Notes: a model not told the origin generated them from the sequence alone. Counted from the first letter of the stretch, positions 37,089 to 46,069 are shown. The stretch is DNA of 64,000 bases from CAVROT01 sp963722905 (GCA_963722905.1 CAVROT010000014.1:62001-126000), one strand, 5' to 3'. A program made the numbers and translations.

Positions 37089-37370
37089 TCAGGTGTCGGG
37101 CGTGGACGAGGCCGACGTGCTGTCGTCGTCGTCATCGTCGTTGGACAGGATGGCAGCCAGCGCGGCGACGGCGAGAACGCCGCCGGCGATGCCAGCAACG
37201 CCGAGACCGCCCAGCGATCCGGGCTGACCCTCATCCACGACCACGACGGCGCAGCCTTCCTGGTTCGGGTTGGCGTCGCAATCGACGAAGGGGGCCGCGC
37301 CGCCGGCGAAGGAGGCCGTGCCGGACGTCAGCGCCAGAATCGCGGAAAGGGCCGTAATCTTGATGTTCAT
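37089..37370 (-). CDS. Small exported protein with acidic tail
   Basis: A 93-residue protein: signal peptide (ILALTSGTASFAG), a short segment with two Cys (VDCDANPNQEGCAVVVVD), a glycine-rich membrane helix (GLGVAGIAGGVLAVAALAAIL) and a C-terminal run of six Asp followed by Ser/Thr. Similar short proteins with a helix and acidic end occur in Rhodobacterales. The Cys pair may form a disulfide. Function unknown. Confidence 0.65.
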   Translation of the reverse strand: MNIKITALSAILALTSGTASFAGGAAPFVDCDANPNQEGCAVVVVDEGQPGSLGGLGVAGIAGGVLAVAALAAILSNDDDDDDSTSASSTPDT

Positions 37371-37530
37371 TGGATTCGTTTCCTCGTGGAAGGGATCACC
37401 TGAAATCCCGGTTATGCGGGTTTTCCGCGTCGATCAACCCAAAAGGTACCGCTTGTGCATATCGGCGGCGAAAGCATGCGAATGGTGCATCCGCGCCTCA
37501 GTCGGTCGCGTCGGGGCCAAGATCCGTCCT

Positions 37531-38490
37531 TCACCGGGCCGTCGGCGCGCCTCCATTCGCCGCGGCGGCCTGCCGCGGATCGTCCGCTGTCGCCGCCGGC
37601 CCGGCGCCGGCGCCCCAATGCGCCGTCTGGTCGCGCAGGAACCGCACGAAATGCTGGACCTTGGCCGTCCGGTGCAGATCGACATGCGTCACCAGCCAGA
37701 CGATGACACGCCATTCCTCGCGCGGCCGCATGATGCAGACGAGGTCTGGCATCCCCTGCGCCTGCGACGCGGGCAGGAATCCGATGCCGACCCCCTGCCG
37801 GATCGCGTCGGACAGCACCAGCGCGTCCGTTCCCCGAAAGGCGATGCGGGCCGCCGGCACAGCCTCGCGCAGCCAACGATGGAACGGCGCCCGCATCGCC
37901 GCGTCGTCGTGGCCGACGAAGCGATGCTCGGCGAAGTCGGTCTCGTCCTCCGGGGCGCCATGCGCGTCGACATAGCCGCGAGAGGCGTAGAGGCCGAAAT
38001 CCTCGACCAGCAGCTTCTGCACGACGTTGTCGGGTTCGTCCGGCGCCGCGCCCGCGCGGATCGCCACATGCGCCTCGCCGTATTCGAGGCGGAACACCCT
38101 TTCGTCCGTCAGCAGACGCACGATCAGGCCGGGGTGGGCCGCCTGGAACCGGGCGAGGATCGGGATCAGCGGCGAGGCGATATGCGCCAGCGACGTCACC
38201 ACCAGCTCGCCCGACACGCCCTCGCCCTGGCCCCTTATGCGCCCGGCCAGCTGGCCGAACTGGTCGTCCGCAGCCTGGGCCACCCGCAGCAGATCGGCGC
38301 CCGCCTCGGTCGCGGTGTATCCCCTGGCGTGCCGCTGAAAGAGCCTGGTGCCCATCTGGCGCTCCAGCGCGTCGATGTGGCGGATGACCGTCGCATGATG
38401 CACGCCCAGCACGCTGGCCGCGCCGCTGACGGTGCCGATGCGCGCCACGTGGAAGGCGGTGCGGATTTCGTCCCAGTTGGTGATGGCCAT
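37531..38490 (-). CDS. LysR family transcriptional regulator
   Basis: A 319-residue regulator. The DNA-binding helix-turn-helix is at 8-60 (IRTAFHVARIGTVSGAASVLGVHHATVIRHIDALERQ, in pieces) and the effector domain from 92. HHATVIRHI places it in the subgroup often annotated as LysR with unknown target. The C-terminus is extended by an Ala/Gly/Pro-rich tail. The ATG at 38490 is preferred on family alignment. It is divergent from the small lipoprotein gene, which is a possible target. Confidence 0.85.
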   Translation of the reverse strand: MAITNWDEIRTAFHVARIGTVSGAASVLGVHHATVIRHIDALERQMGTRLFQRHARGYTATEAGADLLRVAQAADDQFGQLAGRIRGQGEGVSGELVVTSLAHIASPLIPILARFQAAHPGLIVRLLTDERVFRLEYGEAHVAIRAGAAPDEPDNVVQKLLVEDFGLYASRGYVDAHGAPEDETDFAEHRFVGHDDAAMRAPFHRWLREAVPAARIAFRGTDALVLSDAIRQGVGIGFLPASQAQGMPDLVCIMRPREEWRVIVWLVTHVDLHRTAKVQHFVRFLRDQTAHWGAGAGPAATADDPRQAAAANGGAPTAR

Positions 38491-38603
38491 GATGTCCCCT
38501 ATAGGCGGCAATCCTCCGCATGAGTAGGGGTCGTGGAATCCCGCTGAAACCGGATCGTGGTCCGCATGTCGCACCAATGGTTAACGTGGAAGAGGAACCC
38601 CAG

Positions 38604-38795
38604 ATGAACCGATTTGCCATGACGCGCGCCATCGCCGCCGCCGGACTGATCGCCCTCGCGGGCTGCGCCGCCGGGTCGATGACGGGACAGAACACGGATC
38701 AGATCGATACCGCGGACGAGGCGGTCATCAACTCGCTCGAATTGCAGGACGGCGGTCAGGCCACCACCCAGATCGAAGAGATCACGGAAGGCTAG
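38604..38795 (+). CDS. Small lipoprotein
   Basis: A 63-residue lipoprotein precursor with signal peptide and lipobox LAGC (Cys near 21), then an acidic, Gln/Asp-rich mature part of about 43 residues. AGAGGAA lies 7 bases before the ATG. Asp absence at +2 suggests outer-membrane sorting. Divergent from the LysR gene. No family is recognised. Confidence 0.65.
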   Translation: MNRFAMTRAIAAAGLIALAGCAAGSMTGQNTDQIDTADEAVINSLELQDGGQATTQIEEITEG

Positions 38796-38976
38796 GCCAT
38801 AGGGAGGGCGGCGCGGCCCCCTTAGAGGGCGGCGCCGCCGAAGCCCGCCTGCGATGCCTCGCGCGCCGCCGCGACCTGCATCGCGGTCCACGCGGGGCAA
38901 TTGCGATCGCCCACGCCCGGCGGTGCCATCGTCACCTTCCCGACCAGTCGCCCGAGAGGTCCTGTGCGGGTCGCGC

Positions 38977-39012
38977 CCCTTGCCCTTGCCCTTGCCCTTG
39001 CCCTTGCCCTTG
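38977..39012 (+). repeat. Six perfect tandem copies of CCCTTG
   Basis: Units start at 38977, 38983, 38989, 38995, 39001 and 39007. The TTG of the last copy is also the first half of a TTGACA -35 box. No such array occurs elsewhere in the window. Confidence 0.95.
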
Positions 39013-39038
39013 ACAGATACCGCGCGCCTGCATTAGCT
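39010..39038 (+). promoter_or_regulatory. Candidate sigma-70 promoter for ffh
   Basis: A consensus TTGACA (39010-39015) is followed after 17 bases by TTAGCT (39033-39038). The -10 box is weak but the -35 is perfect and spacing ideal. The ffh ATG is 204 bases downstream. The -35 abuts the hexanucleotide array. Confidence 0.45.
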
Positions 39039-39242
39039 CCAGCGCATCCGGACAGGCTAGGCCTTTCCGGTTCCCGCGCTCGCGCGGGGATCGCCTCCCG
39101 CCAGCGCGTTGCGCCCGCGGGAGCGTTCGTCGTTTGCCGGTCTCCGGGGCCGTCGCGAACGCCGGACGCGCACCGCAAGATACCGTCCGGCGACATCCGT
39201 GCCGCCGACATGCGCCAGCAAGCAGCCGAAAGGCCGACCGAG

Positions 39243-40739
39243 ATGTTCGAGACCCTTTCAGACCGGCTATCCGGCGTTTTCGACCGGCTGACCAAGCAGG
39301 GTACGCTGTCGGACGACGACGTGGCCACCGCCCTGCGCGAGGTCCGCGTGGCCCTGCTGGAGGCGGACGTGTCGCTGCCCGTGGCGCGCGACTTCGTCGC
39401 GGCGGTGCAGCAAAAGGCCAAGGGTCAGGCCGTCACGCGGTCCGTCACGCCGGGCCAGCAGGTCGTCAAGATCGTCCATGACGAACTGATTCAGGTCCTG
39501 ACGGGCGATGCCGACCCCGGCGCGCTGCGCATCGACAACGCTCCGGCCCCGATCCTCATGGTCGGCCTTCAGGGGTCGGGCAAGACGACGACGACCGCCA
39601 AGCTGGCGCTGCGCCTCAAGGACCGCGAACGCAAGCGCGTGCTGATGGCCTCGCTCGACACCAACCGACCCGCGGCGATGGAGCAGCTGGCGATCCTCGG
39701 CGTGCAGATCGGCGTCGACACCCTGCCCATCGTGAAGGGCGAAACCCCGGTCCAGATCGCGAAGCGCGCAAAGCAGCAGGCGACGCTGGGCGGCTACGAC
39801 GTCTACTTCCTCGATACCGCGGGACGGTTGCAGATCGACCAGGAGCTGATGGCGCAGGTCGCCGACGTCCACGCCGTCGTCGCCCCGCGCGAGACGCTGC
39901 TGGTCGTCGACGGGCTGACCGGGCAGGTCGCGGTCGAGGTCGCGCAGGAGTTCGACGCCCGCATCGGCGTCTCCGGCGTGGTGCTGACGCGGATGGACGG
40001 CGACGGGCGCGGCGGTGCTGCCCTGTCGATGCGGGCCGTCACCGGCAAGCCCATCCGCTTCGTCGGCCTGGGCGAAAAGATGGACGCGCTGGAGACGTTC
40101 GAGCCGCAGCGCATCGCGGGCCGCATCCTCGGGATGGGCGACATCGTCGCGCTGGTCGAGAAGGCGCAGGAGAACATCGAGGCCGCCGAGGCCGAGCGCA
40201 TGATGAAGCGCTTCCAGAAGGGTCAGTTCAACATGAACGACCTGCGCGGCCAGCTTGAGCAGATGCTCAAGATGGGTGGCATGGAAGGCATGATGGGCAT
40301 GCTCCCCGGCATGGGGAAGGCGCAGAAGCAGATGGCCGAGGCGGGGCTCGACGACCGCGTCCTGAAGCGCCAGATCGCGCTGATCCAGTCCATGACGAAG
40401 AAGGAGCGCGCCAACCCCGCACTGCTTCAGGCCAGCCGCAAGAAACGGATCGCAAAGGGTGCAGGGATGGAGGTCGCGGACCTCAACAAGCTGGTGAAGA
40501 TGCATCGCCAGATGGGCGATATGATGAAGAAGATGGGCAAGGGCGGCATGCTCAAGAAGATGATGGCCGGCATGAGTGGCAAGGGCGCCCTGACCGGCAT
40601 GGGTGCCGGACAGCCATCGCCCGACCAGATCGCTGCCGCACAGGCACAGATGGGCCGTTCCGGGTTCGGCGGTGGTTTTCCCGGCATGGGCGGCGGCGGC
40701 CTGCCACCCGGGCTGTCCGGGTTCGGCAAGAAGAAATGA
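39243..40739 (+). CDS. ffh: Signal recognition particle protein Ffh
   Basis: A 498-residue SRP GTPase that targets membrane proteins cotranslationally. The N domain is at 1-90, the G domain has GLQGSGKTTTTAKLA, DTNRPAAMEQL, DTAGRLQID and TRMDGDGRGG, and the Met-rich M domain begins near 330 with long Met/Gly/Lys stretches. The ATG at 39243 begins the family start MFETLSDRLSGVF. It precedes the GNAT genes and the rpsP-trmD-rplS block. Confidence 0.97.
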   Translation: MFETLSDRLSGVFDRLTKQGTLSDDDVATALREVRVALLEADVSLPVARDFVAAVQQKAKGQAVTRSVTPGQQVVKIVHDELIQVLTGDADPGALRIDNAPAPILMVGLQGSGKTTTTAKLALRLKDRERKRVLMASLDTNRPAAMEQLAILGVQIGVDTLPIVKGETPVQIAKRAKQQATLGGYDVYFLDTAGRLQIDQELMAQVADVHAVVAPRETLLVVDGLTGQVAVEVAQEFDARIGVSGVVLTRMDGDGRGGAALSMRAVTGKPIRFVGLGEKMDALETFEPQRIAGRILGMGDIVALVEKAQENIEAAEAERMMKRFQKGQFNMNDLRGQLEQMLKMGGMEGMMGMLPGMGKAQKQMAEAGLDDRVLKRQIALIQSMTKKERANPALLQASRKKRIAKGAGMEVADLNKLVKMHRQMGDMMKKMGKGGMLKKMMAGMSGKGALTGMGAGQPSPDQIAAAQAQMGRSGFGGGFPGMGGGGLPPGLSGFGKKK

Positions 40740-40776
40740 CGGGGGGTTCACCCTCCCGGTCCGTGAGGCGTTCGTC

Positions 40777-41298
40777 ATGACCGCGCCCCTCACCGCCGCG
40801 CCCGTCCTGACCACGGAGCGGCTGGTCCTGCGCGGGCCCGAGAGGGACGACCTCGGCCCGTTCGCCCGCTGGGTCACGACCTCGGCCCGCATGGAGGCCG
40901 TCGGTGGCAAGGGGTGGGTCGACGACGCGTGGCGCGGATTCCTGATCGGCGTCGGCCACTGGGCATGGCACGGCTATGGCTTCTTCACACTCGTCCCGCG
41001 TGACAGCGGCCAGCCGGCCGGGCGCGTGGGTCTGCTGAATCACGACGGCTACGAGGCGCCCGAAATCGCCTGGCATCTCTTCGACGGATTCGAGGGGCGC
41101 GGCTATGCGACCGAGGCCGCTCTGGCCGTCCGCGCCTGGGCCCGGCAGGAGCGCGGCATCGGTCGGCTGGTCAGCTACATCGATCCCTCCAACGCGCCGT
41201 CGCAGGGCGTCGCGCGACGGCTGGGCGCCGCGACGGACGGCAGCCGCGCCGCCCACGATCCCGACGCCGAGGTCTGGGAGCACGAGGCACCCGCATGA
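40777..41298 (+). CDS. GNAT family N-acetyltransferase
   Basis: A 173-residue RimJ/RimL-type acetyltransferase. It has the N-terminal TERLVLRGPERDDL and the acetyl-CoA loop GFEGRGYATEAALAV. The stop overlaps the next GNAT gene by ATGA, so the two are coupled paralogues. The substrate is unknown, perhaps a ribosomal or small-molecule amine. In Rhodobacterales such GNAT pairs often sit between ffh and rpsP. Confidence 0.88.
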   Translation: MTAPLTAAPVLTTERLVLRGPERDDLGPFARWVTTSARMEAVGGKGWVDDAWRGFLIGVGHWAWHGYGFFTLVPRDSGQPAGRVGLLNHDGYEAPEIAWHLFDGFEGRGYATEAALAVRAWARQERGIGRLVSYIDPSNAPSQGVARRLGAATDGSRAAHDPDAEVWEHEAPA

Positions 41299-41816
41299 CC
41301 GCGTCGCAACCCACCATCGAGACTGAGCGGCTGATCCTGCGCGGACCCCGGCCCCACGACTGGGAGCCGACACGCGCCTACTGGGGGAGCGACCGGTCGC
41401 GCTTCACCGGCGGGCCGCGGCCGGAAGGCGAGGCGTGGCTTCGGTTCGCGGCGCGCTGGGGTGCTGTGCCGTTGCGTGGCTTCGGCATGTTTACCGTCAC
41501 GCTGCGCGGCGACGACACGGCCGTCGGCGTCGTCGGCCCGCTGTTCCCGCCGGGCTGGGCCGAACCCGAGCTGGGGTGGATCCTCTTCGACGGCGCCGAA
41601 GGCCGCGGCATCGCGTTCGAGGCGGCGACGGCGGCGCGCGACTACGTCTACGGCACGCTCGGGTGGGCCACCGCCATAAGCTACATCCATCCCGAAAACG
41701 CCCGCTCCATCGTATTGGCCGAACGGCTGGGCTGCACCCCCGACCCCGGCGTCCCCTACCCGTTCGACGAGCCGACCACGGTCTACCGCCACCCCGCGCC
41801 GGAGGCCGTCGCATGA
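41295..41816 (+). CDS. GNAT family N-acetyltransferase (second copy)
   Basis: A 173-residue paralogue of the preceding gene, starting TERLILRGPRPHDW and with a CoA loop GAEGRGIAFEAATAARDY. SYIHPENARSIVLAERLG is the family C-terminal helix. It overlaps both neighbours by ATGA. Divergence between the copies suggests different substrates. Confidence 0.88.
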   Translation: MTASQPTIETERLILRGPRPHDWEPTRAYWGSDRSRFTGGPRPEGEAWLRFAARWGAVPLRGFGMFTVTLRGDDTAVGVVGPLFPPGWAEPELGWILFDGAEGRGIAFEAATAARDYVYGTLGWATAISYIHPENARSIVLAERLGCTPDPGVPYPFDEPTTVYRHPAPEAVA

Positions 41817-42112
41817 CCGACGCCGACCGCGCCCGCGACCTGCTGGCCAGCCACCGTGCCAGCATCGACCGGCTGGACGCGATCCTGATCTACACCCTGG
41901 GCGAACGGTTCCGCCACACCCAGGACGTCGGCCGTCTCAAGGCCGAACACGCCCTTCCGCCCAGCGATCCCGCGCGCGAGGCCGCGCAGATCGCCAGGCT
42001 CGAAGCCCTCGCCAAGGAGGCCGACCTCGACCCGGCCTTCGCCAGGAAACTGCTGGCCTTCGTCATCGACGAGGTGATCCGGCACCACAAGATCATCCAA
42101 GGAGACAAATGA
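41813..42112 (+). CDS. Chorismate mutase (AroQ type)
   Basis: A 99-residue all-helical enzyme converting chorismate to prephenate for Phe and Tyr synthesis. Family residues are visible in SIDRLDAILIYTLGERF, DVGRLKAEHALPPSDPAREA and the C-terminal VIDEVIRHHKIIQ. One base separates its stop from the rpsP ATG, the usual arrangement in this order. Confidence 0.92.
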   Translation: MTDADRARDLLASHRASIDRLDAILIYTLGERFRHTQDVGRLKAEHALPPSDPAREAAQIARLEALAKEADLDPAFARKLLAFVIDEVIRHHKIIQGDK

Positions 42113-42113
42113 C

Positions 42114-42494
42114 ATGGCTATGAAGATCAGGCTCGCCCGTGGCGGCAGCAAGAAGCGTCCGCACTACTCCATCGTCGCCGCCGACAGCCGCATGGCGCGG
42201 GACGGCCGCTTCATCGAGAAGCTGGGCACCTACAATCCGCTGCTGCCCAAGGACAGCGAGGACCGCGTGCGCATGGACGTCGACCGGGTGCAGCACTGGA
42301 TAGGCCAGGGCGCCAAGCCCACCGATCGGGTCGCCCGGTTCCTGGAGGCCGCGGGCGTGCGCCCGAAGGCCGAGCGCGCCAACATGAAGAAGGCCGAGCC
42401 GGGCAAGAAGGCGACCGAGCGCGCCAAGGAACGTGCCGACAAGGCCGCCGCCGCCAGCGAGGCCCCGGCCCCGGCGACCGAGAACGCCGAATAG
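42114..42494 (+). CDS. rpsP: 30S ribosomal protein S16
   Basis: A 126-residue S16 starting MAMKIRLARGGSKKRPHYSI, with DSRMARDGRFIEKLGTYNP and the DRVQHWIGQGAKPTDRVARF core. The Lys/Ala-rich C-terminal extension is typical of alphaproteobacteria. First ribosomal gene of the rpsP-rimM-trmD-rplS set. Confidence 0.97.
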   Translation: MAMKIRLARGGSKKRPHYSIVAADSRMARDGRFIEKLGTYNPLLPKDSEDRVRMDVDRVQHWIGQGAKPTDRVARFLEAAGVRPKAERANMKKAEPGKKATERAKERADKAAAASEAPAPATENAE

Positions 42495-42801
42495 GCGCGG
42501 CTCCGTCGGCGCGCGGAGTCCGAATGGATCGTCGTTCCGTCCAGGGATGCGATAGCAACGGCGCGACCCGTCCGGGCGGCGCGGCGGTCCGGCAATGGCC
42601 CCGCACGCCCGGCCGCCATTGTGCCGGGTGCACGTGTCCGGGATGCCGGTCGATCTTCCGGGCATCACGTCCGAAGGGCAGCATCGACTGCTCCACGGCC
42701 GGTGATCCACGGGGCGCAGGGGTCTGCCGGGCGCAGGGCGGGCCGGTCCGGCGGGCCGGTCCTGCAAGCGCGTGGCGCCGCCTGGCTACCGGGGCGCCGT
42801 G
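42495..42801 (+). other. 307-base gap between rpsP and rimM
   Basis: No gene is seen. The stretch is very GC-rich, with a weak hairpin (CTCCG pairing CGGAG) just after rpsP and an imperfect 13-base tandem repeat (GGGCCGGTCC twice) at about 42740-42765. A leader function cannot be shown. Confidence 0.5.
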
Positions 42802-43350
42802 ATGGCGACCGACACACCTGAACGGCAGGATGGCGGGACCGGTCCGGAAGGCGCGATCTGCGTCGGCGCCATCGCCGGGGCGTTCGGGGTTCAGGGAGAG
42901 GTGCGGCTGAAATCCTTCTGCGCCGATCCCGTCGCCATCGCGGATTACGGCCCGCTCCTTACCGCGGACGGCGCACGGCGCTTCGACGTGTCGCTGAGGG
43001 GGCCCATCGCCTCGGGCTTTGCCGCCCGGCTGTCCGGCGTCGCGACGCGGGAAGAGGCCGAGGCGCTGCGGGGTACGCGTCTCTACGCCCCCCGGTCGCG
43101 GCTGCCCGCGCTGCCGGACGACGAGTTCTACCATGCCGACCTTGTCGGACTGGACGTACACGACACCGGCGGCGCGCCTCTGGGCCGGGTTGTGGCCGTG
43201 CTGAACCACGGCGCCGGCGACCTGCTGGAGATCGCCTGCACGGCGGGGAACGCCAGCGTCCTGTTGCCTTTCAGCCGCGATGCGGTTCCGACGGTCGATC
43301 TCGCGGCCGGTCGGCTGATCGCCGATCCACCGGACGGGGTCTTCGAATGA
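42802..43350 (+). CDS. rimM: Ribosome maturation factor RimM
   Basis: A 182-residue 16S rRNA processing factor that binds S19. The N-terminal beta barrel begins VGAIAGAFGVQGEVRLKSF and the PRC domain carries DDEFYHADLVGLDVHDTGG and LLPFSRDAVPTVDL. ATG 42802 is chosen; an in-frame ATG 30 bases earlier is possible. Confidence 0.95.
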   Translation: MATDTPERQDGGTGPEGAICVGAIAGAFGVQGEVRLKSFCADPVAIADYGPLLTADGARRFDVSLRGPIASGFAARLSGVATREEAEALRGTRLYAPRSRLPALPDDEFYHADLVGLDVHDTGGAPLGRVVAVLNHGAGDLLEIACTAGNASVLLPFSRDAVPTVDLAAGRLIADPPDGVFE

Positions 43351-43428
43351 GGCGGGAACATCACCCCGGCGGTGCCGTTGGGCCGGCGAAACCAGCCGAC
43401 CTGCGGCCGGACATCGAAAGGGACCGAC

Positions 43429-43590
43429 ATGTTGAACCTCATCCTGATACTGCTGGTGGTCGCCGCCATCGCCGCTCTGCTGGGCTTCGGCCGGGTCTCC
43501 GGGGCGGCGTTGACGGGGGCGAAGGTCCTCATCGGCATCGCGCTGGTGGTGTTCCTGCTCGTCATCCTCGGCATCGTCGCCATCGCCTGA
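43429..43590 (+). CDS. DUF1328-type small membrane protein
   Basis: A 53-residue protein of two membrane helices separated by a short loop (AAIAALLGFGRVSGAALTG). AAGGGA lies before the ATG at 43429. It interrupts the rimM-trmD order. Members of the family are abundant and of unknown function. Confidence 0.8.
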   Translation: MLNLILILLVVAAIAALLGFGRVSGAALTGAKVLIGIALVVFLLVILGIVAIA

Positions 43591-43645
43591 CGTCTGGGGG
43601 CGGGCGACGCTGTCGTCCCGTTCCCGCGATCCCGATCGGCGGCGG

Positions 43646-44488
43646 ATGACGGAGCCGCCGCACCGATCGCACGGGCGCCTCACCATCAGCGCGGACCCTC
43701 GACCTCGGGACCTGATGGGCGAGAGCCCGGCGCTGAAGGGGGCGTGGTGCGCCAAGGTCATCACGCTCTTTCCCGAGGTATTTCCGGGACCTCTCGGCGC
43801 GTCCCTGACGGGCAAGGCATTGCAGGATGGCCTCTGGCGCCTGGAGACGGTCGATTTGCGCGCCTTCGGCGAGGGACGGCACCGCAACGTCGACGATACG
43901 CCCGCCGGCGGCGGTCCCGGCATGGTCCTGCGGCCCGATGTCGTGGACCGCGCCATGGCGTACGCGCGCCCGACGACCGGCGACCCGTCACGCTGGCCCG
44001 TCATCTGCCTTTCGCCCCGCGGCGTCCCCTTTACCCAGACCGCCGCGACAGGCCTCGCCCGGGTCGACGGCATCACCCTACTCTGCGGGCGATTCGAGGG
44101 GATCGACCAGCGCGTCCTGGACCATCACCGCGTGCTGGAGATCAGCATGGGAGACTACGTCCTGACCGGTGGAGAGATCGCGGCTCAGGCCTTGATCGAC
44201 GCCACGGTGCGCCTTATACCCCGCGTGCTCGGGAATCGTGCCAGCACGCAGGAGGAATCCTTTTCCGACGGCTTGCTGGAGCACCCGCAGTTCACCCGAC
44301 CGGCGACATGGAACGGGCGCGCCATACCGGACATTCTTCTGTCCGGCCATCATGGCCGCATCGCAGACTGGCGCCGCGACATGGCCGAAAGGCTGACCAA
44401 GGAACGCCGCCCTGATCTCTGGCGGGCCTACCGCGCCTCCCGGCTGACGGGGCGCGGCGGGGACCCGGACGAAGACCGAGAGCGCTGA
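43646..44488 (+). CDS. trmD: tRNA (guanine37-N1)-methyltransferase
   Basis: A 280-residue SPOUT methyltransferase that makes m1G37 and prevents frameshifting. Visible are VITLFPEVFPGPLGASLTGKAL, DDTPAGGGPGMVLRPD, LCGRFEGIDQRV and MGDYVLTGGEIAAQALIDA forming the deep trefoil knot, and FSDGLLEHPQFTRP. The start is uncertain: the first 23 residues are outside the family and ATG 43715 is an alternative. Confidence 0.95.
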   Translation: MTEPPHRSHGRLTISADPRPRDLMGESPALKGAWCAKVITLFPEVFPGPLGASLTGKALQDGLWRLETVDLRAFGEGRHRNVDDTPAGGGPGMVLRPDVVDRAMAYARPTTGDPSRWPVICLSPRGVPFTQTAATGLARVDGITLLCGRFEGIDQRVLDHHRVLEISMGDYVLTGGEIAAQALIDATVRLIPRVLGNRASTQEESFSDGLLEHPQFTRPATWNGRAIPDILLSGHHGRIADWRRDMAERLTKERRPDLWRAYRASRLTGRGGDPDEDRER

Positions 44489-44533
44489 GGGCGCATCACA
44501 CCGCGGAACAACCGCGCGACAAAGGAGCGTCAG

Positions 44534-44938
44534 ATGAACCTGATCGCACAGCTGGAAGCCGAGCAGGTCGCTGCCCTGGCCCAGGACATACCGGACTTCA
44601 AGGCGGGCGACACCGTGCGCGTCGGCTACAAGGTGACAGAGGGCACCCGCACCCGCGTCCAGAACTACGAGGGCGTCTGCATCGCCCGCAAGAACGGCGC
44701 CGGGATCGCCGGGTCGTTCACGGTGCGCAAGATATCGTTCGGCGAAGGCGTGGAACGGGTCTTCCCGCTGCACTCCACCAACATCGAGAGCATCACCGTG
44801 GTGCGCCGCGGCCGCGTGCGCCGCTCCAAGCTCTATTATCTGCGCGAGCGCCGGGGCAAGTCGGCCCGCATCGCCGAAGTCACCAACTACCGCGCCCCCA
44901 GGGCCAAGGGCGGCGCCTCCGAAGGAGCTGCGTCGTGA
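44534..44938 (+). CDS. rplS: 50S ribosomal protein L19
   Basis: A 134-residue L19 with DFKAGDTVRVGYKVTEGTR, NYEGVCIARKNGAGIAG, the FPLHSTNIESI strand and the C-terminal KLYYLRERRGKSARI. An AAAGGAG ribosome site precedes the ATG. Its stop overlaps the GTG of rpmE. Confidence 0.97.
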   Translation: MNLIAQLEAEQVAALAQDIPDFKAGDTVRVGYKVTEGTRTRVQNYEGVCIARKNGAGIAGSFTVRKISFGEGVERVFPLHSTNIESITVVRRGRVRRSKLYYLRERRGKSARIAEVTNYRAPRAKGGASEGAAS

Positions 44939-45156
44939 GAAAGAACATCCATCCCGACTACCATACGATCGACGTGAAGATGACGAACGGCGACGTGGTT
45001 CAGATGCGATCGACATGGGGCAAGGAAGGCGACCAGCTCTCGCTCGACATCGATCCCAGCGTCCACCCGGCCTGGACCGGCGGCAGCACGCGCCTCATGG
45101 ATACCGGCGGCCGCGTCTCCAAGTTCAAGAAGAAGTACGAAGGTCTGGGATTCTAG
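44935..45156 (+). CDS. rpmE: 50S ribosomal protein L31 (zinc-free type)
   Basis: A 73-residue L31 starting MRKNIHPDYHTIDVKM and ending VSKFKKKYEGLGF. It has no cysteine, so it is the C-minus form that does not need zinc. GTG start in a GTGA overlap with rplS. A strong terminator follows. Confidence 0.95.
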   Translation: MRKNIHPDYHTIDVKMTNGDVVQMRSTWGKEGDQLSLDIDPSVHPAWTGGSTRLMDTGGRVSKFKKKYEGLGF

Positions 45157-45194
45157 AAGGCCTGCGAGCCTAGCGCTCCGACCGCCGCTGGATC

Positions 45195-45224
45195 GCGACA
45201 CCGCCCCCGCAGGGGCGGTGTCGC
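45195..45224 (+). terminator. Terminator after rpmE
   Basis: A perfect 13-base-pair stem (45195-45207 with 45212-45224) with a CGCA loop, 38 bases after the rpmE stop and just before mipZ. No U-run follows. It ends the ribosomal block. Confidence 0.75.
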
Positions 45225-45259
45225 GTCCGTCCGCGCCCCGCCCGACAGACGGAGACAGC

Positions 45260-46069
45260 GTGGCCCATATCATCGTCGTCGGCAACGAGAAGGGCGGATC
45301 GGGCAAGTCCACGACCGCTATGCATCTGGCGACCGCGCTGGCCCGCATGGGGCACAGGGTCGGCTGCCTCGACCTCGACCTGCGCCAACGCTCGACCGGC
45401 CGCTACGTGGAGAACCGGCTGGCCTATCTGGCCAAGGCCGGCCTCGATCTGCCCAGCCCGGCGTACCGCGAATTGCCCGCCATCGATGCCGACGCGATGG
45501 CGCCCGGCGAAGACATGCAGGACCGCCGCCTCTCCGCCGCGATGGAGGCGTTTCAGGACGACGTCGATTTCGTCGTCGTCGACTGCCCCGGTTCGCACAC
45601 CCGCCTCAGCCAGCTGGCCCATTCCATGGCCGACACGCTGGTCACGCCGCTCAACGACAGCTTCGTCGACTTCGACCTGCTGGCGCGCGTGACCGGCGAG
45701 GACAACCGCGTCGTCGGCCCTTCGGTCTATGCCGAGATGGTATGGGCCGCCCGTCAGGCCCGCGCCGAGGCCGGGCTGAAGCCGATAGACTGGATCGTCG
45801 TGCGCAACCGTCTGGGCACCCAGGCGATGCACAACAAAAAGAAGGTCGGCACCGCGCTGGCCAATCTGAGCCGCCGCATCGGGTTCCGCGTCGCACCCGG
45901 TTTCTCCGAGCGCGTCATCTTCCGCGAATTGTTCCCGCGCGGCCTGACGCTGCTCGACCTGCGCGACACGGGCGGCGGCGGGCTCAACCTGTCGAACATC
46001 GCCGCGCGTCAGGAATTGCGCGACCTCGTGAAATCGCTGGACCTGCCGGGCGTGACCGTCAGCTTCTGA
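45260..46069 (+). CDS. mipZ: MipZ-type ParA ATPase (division plane positioning)
   Basis: A 269-residue deviant Walker ATPase. NEKGGSGKSTTAMHLATAL is Walker A, LDLDLRQRSTGRYVENR the A' region, VVVDCPGSHTRL Walker B. This wording is specific to MipZ, which forms gradients from ParB-bound origins and blocks FtsZ assembly away from midcell. The GTG at 45260 follows GGAG by 7 bases; an upstream GTG lies inside the terminator and is rejected. Confidence 0.93.
   Translation: MAHIIVVGNEKGGSGKSTTAMHLATALARMGHRVGCLDLDLRQRSTGRYVENRLAYLAKAGLDLPSPAYRELPAIDADAMAPGEDMQDRRLSAAMEAFQDDVDFVVVDCPGSHTRLSQLAHSMADTLVTPLNDSFVDFDLLARVTGEDNRVVGPSVYAEMVWAARQARAEAGLKPIDWIVVRNRLGTQAMHNKKKVGTALANLSRRIGFRVAPGFSERVIFRELFPRGLTLLDLRDTGGGGLNLSNIAARQELRDLVKSLDLPGVTVSF

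Larger units (their letters stand above)
38796..39242 (+). other. 447-base upstream region of ffh
   Basis: No convincing gene is seen. The region holds the CCCTTG tandem repeat (38977-39012), the candidate ffh promoter (39010-39038) and about 200 bases of GC-rich leader before the ffh ATG. I searched by eye for a small SRP RNA and did not see one. Confidence 0.6.

Noticed and set aside
38977..39012. CRISPR-like array
   Set aside because: The six CCCTTG units are contiguous with no spacers and no cas genes are present; it is a simple tandem repeat.
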